From an archaeon (GTDB lineage: Archaea > B1Sed10-29 > JAJSAI01), in the NCBI GenBank assembly GCA_024274695.1, contig JAJSAI010000016.1, forward strand, positions 1-5,645: a stretch of DNA of 5,645 nt, given 5' to 3'. Below the pieces are notes generated by a model that did no database searches, was not told where the DNA came from, and saw nothing but the letters and a program-made list of their open reading frames with translations. Shown here one piece after another: positions 1 through 5,645 of this stretch (position 1 is its first letter; each line of letters opens with the position of its first letter). The position numbers and the translations under genes were made by a program.

Positions 1-3000
1 AACCCCGTGCTCGCGGAAAACGATCCCGCGATCTGCTGTTCGGCAAGATCACAGGACGACGTGCAAGCGAGCATTGACCTATGCAATGAGGCAAAAGCAA
101 GCGGGAAGATTGACGGTTCTGTTGACTGCAGCACTCAAGGCGGCACGGGAGACTGCCTGGTCAAGTACCCCGTCAAAAGGTACTACTACAGGGTATACAG
201 GGAGATGAGGGAGTACGCGAGAATAAAAGTGTACGGCCCAGACGATCCTGTTGGAAGGATTGACTACGGGGACAGGTCAGGAGACCTGTTCCACATTGAC
301 ACGTACGTGAGCGTGGACAGGGAACTCGCGGGAGTGGACAGGAGCAACCGGCCCAAGCAGTGCTCTGACGCCGCGGAAGGAGGCCCGGCGGACACTTACG
401 ATAACCCTATAACAGAAACCTACCTCGTGAGCGGGGACGCGTGCTATGACCTCAGCGAAAGGCCCGTGGCATACCAAGAGGACACCGAAACACTTACCCT
501 AGAAGCCAAGGGAACCGTGCATTCTGCTGACGAAAGCTATCATTACAACGGCATGAGAATAGGTTCTCTGGTGTCCAACAACAAGCCGGGATACGTCCGA
601 TTCTACACAAAATTCCAGCTTCCGGAGATAAGCACAGTAGCCTCTGCCGTGGGAGTTCAGGAGGATAAGCTCGGGATAAAATCAGCGAGACTAGTCCTGA
701 CCATTCAGAACGTCCAGCAGGTGCTCCAAGGAGAAAAAATAGCAGTTTACAGAACCGATGCCAGCTGGTCTGACTATAACGATCTCGGTTGGGAGAACCC
801 TCCCTTTGGAGAGTTTGCAGGCGCCTCATCATATGAAGGGCAAGGTTCAGGAGACACGATTCAGATTGACGTCACACCAGTGATAAGACAAGAACTGGAA
901 GAACAAAAGCAAACAGTAGACGACTGGACGAGCCTGGGAGTAAAGTTTGACGTTGAACGCACCGGAGAGTACATTTCATTCTCGAGCGCAGAATTAGAGA
1001 TCACGTACGCTCCTGTTTTCGAGCACCAGATATGCGCCAGCAAGGCTCTCGGCCAGGAGGGAACCGTCAGAAAGAAAGAATTTGATTACTGGGAGACCCT
1101 ACAATCAGACGCACCGAATTCCTGCAGAACCGACTACCTGATAGTCGGGACTAGCAGCACTGGATCATGGAAGAACAGGGGTCTGATAAAATTTGACGTC
1201 TCTGGAATGCCGTACTCTGACGTCACCAGGGTCGAGCTCGTGATAAGACCCTACAACTCACTATCCTACACAGGAGACCAATTATACCTGGATGCTTACA
1301 AGGGGAGTATGGCACAAGGCTCTTCGGCACCGCCGACGAGCACAGGCCAGACGTACGACTACTGCCAGTACTCCTGGAGCACCCAATCACAGAACCCAGA
1401 TTTCCTGGACAACGAGCCTGTGAAAACCGAAGACGAGATGGTGTTCGACGTTACCTCCTACTACCTGCAGCAAGCGGAGACAGGCAAAAACATGTGGATC
1501 CTGCTCAAGATTCAAGGAGAAAACACCAATCCGGGAGCAGTCTGGGTATGCCAGGACACTCCTAGCATCCAGGACTGCAACGATCGTGTGTTCCTCAGAA
1601 TATACCAGGGGGACAAGGTATCCTACTACAATGTGGTGGACAAGTACTACGAGCAGCCGGTGTGCACGGACAAGAAGTGCTACGACACAATGAAAGGAGG
1701 CATAGGGATATACGCGAACAATCTGACGCAGCCCCTGTATTCCAAAGAAATTTCACTGGCGGACGCGGACGTGGCGTACGAGACCGTTACAGACAAGTCA
1801 GGAACCGGGGGCTACATTATTAGCGCGCTCAAGGTAGGCAAAGGAAGCAAGAACAGAGCATTAGTACAATTTAATGTCAGCAGGCTGAACATCCCCCCAG
1901 GAGCCACCTTGAAATCAGCCTACCTCGTGCTAAAGCCGAGCAGTGTCTCTCCAGATGGCACGTTCACGGTCAACGCGTACCGTTTCCAAGGAAAACCAAA
2001 TGACATTTCTTCTTCTGACAAGTACTCCTGGAGCGAGGTCAAGGATTTGTCTGGCTGGCAGGAGATGGGCTCGACAGATGTTTCAAACTGGAAAGAAGGG
2101 GATGAAGTGTGGATTGACGTCACGCCCGAGGTCGATCAGGCCCTGAAAAACTCTGACAAGAACAAGCTCGCGCTCGTAATGCTCAAGGACGCGGAGGAAG
2201 ACGATCCTTACCAGAAGGACTTGATGGTGATATGCGATGATCTAACCTCTGATGAGTGCAACTACAACAAGTACTACGCGGACTGGGGGAGAATCCAGTA
2301 CTCGTACTACTTCGAGGGAGAGCAAAAACCTGACCTGGCCGTGAGTATAAACAAGGTAGAAAGACACGGTGACGGGACCATTGTTGATACTAGCACTCCA
2401 GGGTACTTCGGAGAACCTTTGGACGTGACCCTGACGATCACGAACAAGGGGACCGCGGGAATCCCGAAGTACTCGCAGTTCCAGGTGAGAATATCCTCTG
2501 ACGCGCTGGGGATTGACGAGACCAAAACAGTAACTCTTGACCGCCCGTTAGACATAGGAGAGTCAATGACCCTCATGTATACTGTAACACCCACTCCCAC
2601 GCCCAACCTCGGAGGCGCGCCTACAGGAGAGTACGTGTACTCCATCTCTGCAGAAGCTGATTCAGGAAACGCGGTTGAAGAACTGGATGAGACGAATAAC
2701 GGGGATTCTTACGGAATATCACTGAAGTACAGGAAGATAGAGTTTACTGCAACAGGATTGTACAACGCGTATTCAAGAACAAACCTTGATAACTTCAACG
2801 ACGTTGAGTACAAGTGCAGTAGTATCGGGAGCCTGCTCTTGCAAAGTGTCGACTACGAGGGCTACAGGTACACTAACAGGGACTTCGTACAATTCAGCAA
2901 CCCTACGTTCAAGAAGTTGCTGGACAGCGCGTTTTCAGGCGATGTGAACTTTGTGTACTCGTCGCTGAAGATGTACAGCGAAGGCGCTGAGAACGATAAA

Positions 3001-3444
3001 GGAGATGGCACGACAGAAGTGCACCTGGTTTCTGCTGTGGGCCTGTTAGATGAAGACCTAAGGCAACCTGGAGAACCGTGCTCTTCAAGCGAAGAGAACG
3101 AGCAGATCTACTACTGCGGAGGGTCAAGAAATGATGACAGGTGCACAGGATTTTGGGGCGTATTCCATGACAAGCTTGCGGCGGATAAAGATATCCCAGA
3201 AGGCACGCAGGGCTGGGTGTACTTTAACGTGACGAACATGATTGATGACGCAAAATCCTACGACAGGACCGGCCCTGGAACTTCTGCCATTACCATAGCC
3301 TTATTCTTGTTTGACAGTGGCCCGAACAGGGAAGAGGATGTGGCAAAGTTTTCAGGGTTCAAAGAAGGCTATTACCCACGGATAATAATCTACGGCTACT
3401 GCCCGTCGGGCACGTGTCCCGCGGGACTGGAGGCGTTCGCATGA
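1..3444 (+). CDS. Large extracellular DNRLRE/CARDB multidomain surface protein, 5' partial
   Basis: This is a probable secreted or surface-displayed adhesin-like protein; no enzymatic motif is seen. The frame is open at base 1. The first in-frame GTG (base 7) is not followed by a signal peptide, so the true start is almost certainly upstream. Numbering from that GTG, residues 1-158 are Cys- and Tyr-rich with no assigned domain. Residues 160-334, 340-536 and 578-768 are three beta-rich repeats with the DNRLRE pattern: a hydrophobic KF/QF strand (IKFDVSG, VQFNVSR), an 'SA-x-L-V-L' type strand, a W-S element, then (I/F)DVT near the end (287-290, 480-483, 703-706). Residues 775-908 are a CARDB domain ending in ELDETNN. 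Residues 911-1131 form a divergent fourth module with YFNVT at 1072-1076. There are 22 Cys, which suggests disulfides outside the cell. There is no C-terminal membrane helix or sorting signal. DNRLRE domains are related to the CBM96 carbohydrate-binding family, so glycan binding is possible but unproven. The stop overlaps the next start. Confidence 0.88.
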   Translation, partial: NPVLAENDPAICCSARSQDDVQASIDLCNEAKASGKIDGSVDCSTQGGTGDCLVKYPVKRYYYRVYREMREYARIKVYGPDDPVGRIDYGDRSGDLFHIDTYVSVDRELAGVDRSNRPKQCSDAAEGGPADTYDNPITETYLVSGDACYDLSERPVAYQEDTETLTLEAKGTVHSADESYHYNGMRIGSLVSNNKPGYVRFYTKFQLPEISTVASAVGVQEDKLGIKSARLVLTIQNVQQVLQGEKIAVYRTDASWSDYNDLGWENPPFGEFAGASSYEGQGSGDTIQIDVTPVIRQELEEQKQTVDDWTSLGVKFDVERTGEYISFSSAELEITYAPVFEHQICASKALGQEGTVRKKEFDYWETLQSDAPNSCRTDYLIVGTSSTGSWKNRGLIKFDVSGMPYSDVTRVELVIRPYNSLSYTGDQLYLDAYKGSMAQGSSAPPTSTGQTYDYCQYSWSTQSQNPDFLDNEPVKTEDEMVFDVTSYYLQQAETGKNMWILLKIQGENTNPGAVWVCQDTPSIQDCNDRVFLRIYQGDKVSYYNVVDKYYEQPVCTDKKCYDTMKGGIGIYANNLTQPLYSKEISLADADVAYETVTDKSGTGGYIISALKVGKGSKNRALVQFNVSRLNIPPGATLKSAYLVLKPSSVSPDGTFTVNAYRFQGKPNDISSSDKYSWSEVKDLSGWQEMGSTDVSNWKEGDEVWIDVTPEVDQALKNSDKNKLALVMLKDAEEDDPYQKDLMVICDDLTSDECNYNKYYADWGRIQYSYYFEGEQKPDLAVSINKVERHGDGTIVDTSTPGYFGEPLDVTLTITNKGTAGIPKYSQFQVRISSDALGIDETKTVTLDRPLDIGESMTLMYTVTPTPTPNLGGAPTGEYVYSISAEADSGNAVEELDETNNGDSYGISLKYRKIEFTATGLYNAYSRTNLDNFNDVEYKCSSIGSLLLQSVDYEGYRYTNRDFVQFSNPTFKKLLDSAFSGDVNFVYSSLKMYSEGAENDKGDGTTEVHLVSAVGLLDEDLRQPGEPCSSSEENEQIYYCGGSRNDDRCTGFWGVFHDKLAADKDIPEGTQGWVYFNVTNMIDDAKSYDRTGPGTSAITIALFLFDSGPNREEDVAKFSGFKEGYYPRIIIYGYCPSGTCPAGLEAFA
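484..1008 (+). repeat. DNRLRE-type domain repeat 1 (residues 160-334 of the surface protein)
   Basis: The repeat is recognised from a central strand YTKFQLPEI (200-208), the strand IKSARLVLTI (224-233), the W-containing segment TDASWSDYNDLGW, the signature IDVTPVIRQ (287-295), and the closing FSSAELEITY (325-334). The order matches DNRLRE/CBM96-like beta-sandwich domains. It carries no cysteines, unlike repeats 2 and 3. Boundaries are approximate to about 10 residues. Confidence 0.65.
1024..1614 (+). repeat. DNRLRE-type domain repeat 2 (residues 340-536)
   Basis: The elements appear in the same order as in repeat 1: YLIVGTSSTGSWKNRGLIKF (377-396), VELVIRP, YSWSTQ, FDVTSYYLQQ (480-489), WILLKIQGE, and a final strand VFLRIYQG. 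It contains C343, C373, C453, C515 and C524. The last two flank a short loop just before the final strand. The KNRxLIKF segment closely parallels KNRALVQF in repeat 3. Boundaries are approximate. Confidence 0.65.
1738..2310 (+). repeat. DNRLRE-type domain repeat 3 (residues 578-768)
   Basis: This is the best match of the set: ALKVGKGSKNRALVQFNVSR (607-626), LKSAYLVLKP (635-644), YSWSEV, WIDVTPEVDQAL (702-713), LALVMLKDAEE, a Cys pair C743/C751, and the final strand RIQYSYYF. The GSKNRALVQFNVS segment is the typical core strand of this fold. It is followed within about six residues by the CARDB domain. Boundaries are approximate. Confidence 0.7.
2329..2730 (+). other. CARDB domain (residues 775-908 of the surface protein)
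   Basis: The domain opens with PDLAVSINKVE and continues with GEPLDVTLTITNKGTAGI, DIGESMTLMYT and GEYVYSISAEAD. It closes with EELDETNN (891-898), the acidic-NN ending diagnostic of CARDB (cell adhesion related domain found in bacteria; also common in archaeal surface proteins). It has the Ig-like seven-strand layout and no cysteines. A proline/threonine stretch (VTPTPTPNLGGAPTG) is inserted before the penultimate strand. Confidence 0.85.
2737..3399 (+). other. Divergent C-terminal DNRLRE-like module (residues 911-1131)
   Basis: The module shows a late WVYFNVTNMIDDA segment (1070-1082), which resembles the (I/F)DVTxxV signature of repeats 1-3. It also has TIALFLFDSG, and then KFSGFKEGYYPRIIIYGY, which resembles the usual 'F-x-S-x-E...P-x-L-x-I-x-Y' ending of DNRLRE domains. 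The first half is poorly conserved and contains a Cys-rich insertion (C1025, C1037, C1046). Assignment as a fourth repeat is an inference; it could be a separate beta-sandwich family. Confidence 0.45.
3429..3433 (+). promoter_or_regulatory. Ribosome binding site GGAGG for the 3441 start
   Basis: GGAGG lies 7 bases before the ATG at 3441 and inside the end of the preceding gene. A perfect Shine-Dalgarno core at this spacing selects ATG 3441 (or the adjacent ATG 3444, spacing 10) over the in-frame GTG at 3414. It also supports translational coupling. Confidence 0.8.
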
Positions 3445-4382
3445 TGAGGACCAGATCGTTTGCCGTGATAGTGCTTGTTTCAATCGCGCTCGCGGTGCTC
3501 GCGGGCCAGGCGCTTGCCCTGACCCAGCAAGAAGCCCAGTTGAGTCAGATGAAGTACTACCTGCAGCAGGCCGGGCAGCAGTTGCTTCAGGCCCAGGACA
3601 TGATAGAAGAGGCCAAGAAACAGGGCGTGGACGTCTCGTACGCAATCCAAGAGTTCGCTAGGGCAAAGGAAGCGTACGACCAGGCCGTTGCCAACGCGCA
3701 CGACGCCGAAATGTACTACGAGTTCGGCGAGTACGATGTCTTCTCCTCGCTCGCCTTGAACGCGACGGTCCAGTCAGTAACCACTATCCTCTCTGTGGAG
3801 AGAATCTCGGACGACGTGCAGGTCATGCTAGAGCAGAAGCGGCTGGAGGAAGGGAACTGGACCTGGACCGAGAAACTGAACGCTCTAGAGCTTGAGATAA
3901 ACGCGACCCAGAAGAGGTACGACGAGCTGAACACCACGAGCCCGGACAAGCAGGAGGGCCTTGGGTTCCTGAACCAGTCCAGGTACTACCTGTCCCAGGC
4001 CAGACTCTACGACGAGAGGCACGACGAGGGCCTGACCAGGAAATACTACCTGCTGTCAGCAGGCAGCCTTAAGCAGGCCCAGATAGTACTCCAGGACCTT
4101 CTCCTCGAAAAAGGGGAAGCGGTGCCAGCGTTCGTAGCAGCAGGGGCTGCCCGAGAACTCCCTGCAGAACCGGTCATACTCCCTCCCGCCGGGAACCAGA
4201 CAGGGGGCCCGGGAGCGCGGGCCCAGGACAACACGGTATACCTGATAGTATTCACGGCAGTGCTCGGGATAATAAGCCTTGCAGCAGCCGTCGGCAGGAT
4301 GAGGGCTAAAAGAAAACCGGTTAAAACCAAGACCCTTTACGAGATGTTATTAGAGCAGGAGAAGAAAAAGAAGGGCTCATGA
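3441..4382 (+). CDS. Signal-peptide, helical ectodomain membrane-anchored protein
   Basis: This 313-residue protein belongs to no family I recognise. Residues 1-26 are a classical signal peptide: basic MMRTR, a hydrophobic core, and a likely AxA cleavage site in GQALA before LTQQ. Residues 27-225 are predicted almost wholly helical and rich in Gln, Glu, Ala and Leu, with recurring YYL-x-x-A elements, consistent with helical hairpins or a coiled-coil stalk. Six N-X-S/T sequons fall in the ectodomain (N107, N139, N154, N164, N178, N252), as expected for an N-glycosylated archaeal outer-surface protein. A Pro/Gly/Ala-rich linker (about 226-263) leads to one membrane helix at 266-285 and a basic cytoplasmic tail ending EKKKKGS. 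The topology is therefore N-out, C-in. The ATGA overlap with the giant surface protein suggests the two are made together, and this protein may anchor or support it (inference). There are no catalytic motifs and no cysteines in the mature part. Confidence 0.88.
   Translation: MMRTRSFAVIVLVSIALAVLAGQALALTQQEAQLSQMKYYLQQAGQQLLQAQDMIEEAKKQGVDVSYAIQEFARAKEAYDQAVANAHDAEMYYEFGEYDVFSSLALNATVQSVTTILSVERISDDVQVMLEQKRLEEGNWTWTEKLNALELEINATQKRYDELNTTSPDKQEGLGFLNQSRYYLSQARLYDERHDEGLTRKYYLLSAGSLKQAQIVLQDLLLEKGEAVPAFVAAGAARELPAEPVILPPAGNQTGGPGARAQDNTVYLIVFTAVLGIISLAAAVGRMRAKRKPVKTKTLYEMLLEQEKKKKGS
3552..3614 (+). repeat. Helical repeat copy A (KYYL-QQAG, residues 38-58)
   Basis: KYYLQQAGQQLLQAQDMIEE recurs, with one gap, as KYYLLSAG-SLKQAQIVLQD at residues 201-219 of the same protein. 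Shared positions are KYYL, AG, QAQ and an acidic residue after the hydrophobic pair. This suggests an internal duplication of a helical hairpin. Confidence 0.5.
4041..4103 (+). repeat. Helical repeat copy B (KYYL-LSAG, residues 201-221)
   Basis: This is the partner of the copy at residues 38-58. It ends the helical ectodomain just before the flexible linker. An additional shorter relative, RYYLSQARLY, lies at 181-190. Confidence 0.5.
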
Positions 4383-4684
4383 GGCTCTTCTACCTCTCTC
4401 TTTTCTCAAGCTTTTTCGGGATCCTGCTCGTGTACTACTCTGTTCCCGCAGGATACCCTCACAAGACCGTGGACAGAGCCGTCCTGGAGTGCGATGGCAG
4501 GGCAGAAGTCCACGGCACAATAGTAAAAGAATTCGTTTCCAGGAAGGGCTCGCGGATAGCGGTCATGCAGGGAGACGAGGGCAGTCTGCTCGCGGTCGTT
4601 AAAAGATTCAGGGGCAAGGGTCCTGCGAGCATTAGAGGCAGGCTCTCTGAGTACTCTGGAGAGTGCTGGCTGTTCGAGGAATGA
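4379..4684 (+). CDS. Small membrane-tethered OB-fold-like protein
   Basis: This 101-residue protein has one hydrophobic segment at residues 3-22 (LFYLSLFSSFFGILLVYY), either an uncleaved N-terminal anchor or a signal peptide. A compact all-beta domain follows at about 35-101. Its pattern AEVHGTIVKEF, then RIAVMQGDEGSLLAVV, then ASIRGRLSEYSGECWLF, follows the strand order of small nucleic-acid-binding OB folds of the tRNA_anti-codon type: 'V-x-G-x-V', 'D-x-x-G-x-L', and 'G-x-(V/I)-x-x-x-G-x-(V/L)-x-x-Y'. Real nucleic-acid binding is uncertain, because membrane-tethered OB folds can also bind peptides or glycans. The ATG sits in an ATGA overlap with the previous stop. The upstream Shine-Dalgarno is weak (AAGGG only three bases away), so expression probably depends on coupling. 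C38 and C96 could pair if the domain is outside. The fold call is from sequence pattern only. Confidence 0.8.
   Translation: MRLFYLSLFSSFFGILLVYYSVPAGYPHKTVDRAVLECDGRAEVHGTIVKEFVSRKGSRIAVMQGDEGSLLAVVKRFRGKGPASIRGRLSEYSGECWLFEE
4676..4680 (+). promoter_or_regulatory. Probable ribosome binding site GAGGA for the 4691 start
   Basis: GAGGA lies 10 bases before ATG 4691, within the last codons of the preceding gene. The reading frame of the downstream gene has a stop at 4682-4684. ATG 4691 is therefore the earliest possible start, and this site supports it. Confidence 0.55.
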
Positions 4685-4690
4685 CGTCTC

Positions 4691-5645
4691 ATGCTCTGGG
4701 CGATTCCGGGAGCTATTCTGGGAGTCTTCGCAGGATTCCTGCCCGGGGTCCATCCCAACAACCTCCTCCCGTTGTTCGCCGCGCTCCCTGACCCTGTCGG
4801 GTTCGCGGTCCCCTTCTACGCGTGCTACTCCATATCCTCTTCTTTTCAGGCGATCTTCCTGGGAGCCCCAGGGGGAGAGAACGCGCTCGCGGTCACTCCA
4901 GGGCACAGGCTAGCGGCCAAGGGCCTCGGGCTCAGGGCGTTCAAGAACGCGGCCGCAGTCTCGTTCCTGGTGCTGGTCACGAGCCCCGCGGTTCTTTTAT
5001 TGTACGCGGGCCTGGCTCCTGCCCAGGACTCTTTCAGGCTCCTGGTCTGCGCCGTGCTGACCTTGCTTCTGGCTAGAATGCTTGCAGGAAGAGGGGCTCT
5101 CGTCACCCTGTTAGCAGGAGGCTTAGGAATCCTGTGCTCTGACTACAGCATGCTAATGCCAATGCTCTCAGGATTCTTCGGGGCTAGCACTCTCCTGTTC
5201 AATGCAAGAAGAGGCAGGATCCCTGCACAGCATTCCAGAGAACCCGTGACCGGGTTTAGGAGTGTCCTGGCATCCCATTTTTCAGCGTTCTTGTTCGCGC
5301 TCGTGCCAGGCGCCAGCGCGGGGGTCGCGGCAGCCTTCTCCAGGATAACAGGCAAGCGAACTGAAGAGGAGCACGTTGCCATCGTCTCGGGAATAGGCTC
5401 GGCGTACACTGTTTTCAGCGTTTACACCCTGTACTCGTACGGGATGGTCCGGAGCGGGCTCGCGGGATTCCTCAAGCCCTTTGACCCCTTGTTCTTGAAG
5501 GTCGTCGGCCTGGTGTTCTTTTCCGCGGGGATCGGGCTGGCGGTCTCCTGGCTGGCCGCGGGCAGGGTGGTCAGGCTCCTGCAGTCACTTGACTCAAGGC
5601 TGGTTTCAGGATTCTCGCTGTGTTTTTTGCTGGGGCTGGTGTTCT
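4691..5645 (+). CDS. TctA-like (COG1784-type) polytopic membrane protein, 3' partial
   Basis: The frame is open from ATG 4691 to the window end, giving 318 residues with no stop. The protein is very hydrophobic with several membrane segments. It carries two matching signature loops: GVFAGFLPGVHPNN (11-24) and LVPGASAGVAAAF (204-216). These correspond to the two pseudo-symmetric PG re-entrant motifs of TctA-type transporters. The PG-x-HPN form is characteristic of the archaeal COG1784 branch. Further family marks are FLGAPGGENAL (56-66) and TPGHRLAAKGLG (69-80). Members are usually about 400 residues, so roughly the last fifth is missing. In bacteria TctA is the large permease subunit of the tripartite tricarboxylate transporter, working with TctB and the periplasmic binding protein TctC. 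Neither partner is encoded in view, and the substrate of the archaeal branch is unknown to me. The 6-base gap from the OB-fold gene implies co-transcription. Confidence 0.88.
   Translation, partial: MLWAIPGAILGVFAGFLPGVHPNNLLPLFAALPDPVGFAVPFYACYSISSSFQAIFLGAPGGENALAVTPGHRLAAKGLGLRAFKNAAAVSFLVLVTSPAVLLLYAGLAPAQDSFRLLVCAVLTLLLARMLAGRGALVTLLAGGLGILCSDYSMLMPMLSGFFGASTLLFNARRGRIPAQHSREPVTGFRSVLASHFSAFLFALVPGASAGVAAAFSRITGKRTEEEHVAIVSGIGSAYTVFSVYTLYSYGMVRSGLAGFLKPFDPLFLKVVGLVFFSAGIGLAVSWLAAGRVVRLLQSLDSRLVSGFSLCFLLGLVF

Noticed and set aside
7-9. GTG as the real start of the giant surface protein
   Set aside because: The frame is open to base 1 and no signal peptide follows the GTG, although the protein is clearly extracellular in character. 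The gene most likely begins upstream.
2307-2645. Minus-strand 112-residue open frame opposite the CARDB domain
   Set aside because: The + strand frame there encodes an unambiguous CARDB domain, so this is a shadow.
3414-3440. Upstream in-frame GTG start for the helical membrane protein
   Set aside because: It would add nine residues before a well-formed signal peptide. The GGAGG at 3429-3433 is placed correctly for ATG 3441 instead.
3352-3645. Minus-strand open frame across the adhesin/anchor junction
   Set aside because: It is a shadow of two well-supported + strand genes, and its Arg/Pro/Ala-rich composition is typical of an antisense frame in GC-rich coding DNA.
4205-4224. Two GGGCCC copies separated by 8 bases, a possible hairpin
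   Set aside because: They lie inside the Gly/Pro/Ala linker codons of the membrane-anchored protein, with no U-tract and no gene end nearby. Codon composition explains them.
4406-4906. Minus-strand open frame of 166 residues
   Set aside because: It lies antisense across the OB-fold gene and the start of the permease gene, both of which have recognisable domains. Its product is Arg/Glu-rich low-complexity sequence with no domain pattern.
4822-5076. Plus-strand 84-residue open frame
   Set aside because: It is out of frame within the TctA-like gene and its Gly/Arg/Pro-rich translation has no recognisable features.
361-5145. Repeated TCTGAC hexamer (seven copies seen by eye)
   Set aside because: Six of the copies fall in the surface protein, mostly as Ser-Asp codon pairs. 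There is no regular spacing and no intergenic placement, so codon-pair preference is the simplest explanation.

Overview
The window is wall-to-wall coding on the + strand. It holds four genes in one tightly packed cluster: 1-3444 (open at the left edge), 3441-4382, 4379-4684 and 4691-5645 (open at the right edge). The first two junctions are 4-base ATGA stop/start overlaps and the third gap is 6 bases. This suggests one co-transcribed, translationally coupled unit. No promoter, terminator, RNA gene, insertion sequence or CRISPR array is visible. No gap exceeds 6 bases.

The organism is most likely an archaeon. The last gene looks like the archaeal TctA-like family (COG1784). Arg is mostly AGG/AGA and ATA is a common Ile codon. 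Strong GGAGG-type ribosome binding sites are present. The exported proteins carry many N-X-S/T sequons. A DPANN-type or euryarchaeal lineage is plausible, but the sequence does not fix the phylum.

Region 1 (1-3444) encodes most of a very large, cysteine-containing, extracellular beta-sandwich protein. It has three convincing DNRLRE-type repeats, a clear CARDB (Ig-like adhesion) domain, and a fourth, divergent DNRLRE-like C-terminal module. Its true N-terminus and any signal peptide lie left of the window. Region 2 (3441-4382) encodes a signal-peptide protein with a long helical, sequon-rich ectodomain, one C-terminal transmembrane helix and a short basic tail. It could anchor or support the surface protein. 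Region 3 (4379-4684) encodes a 101-residue protein with an N-terminal membrane helix and a small OB-fold-like domain. Region 4 (4691-5645) encodes the first 318 residues of a TctA/COG1784-like polytopic membrane protein, with no substrate-binding or small-subunit partner in view.

The working picture is a cell-envelope operon: a giant adhesin-like surface protein, a coiled or helical membrane-anchored partner, a membrane-tethered OB-fold protein and a permease-like protein. The functional links between them are inferred from gene order only. No experimentally known system is recognised here.
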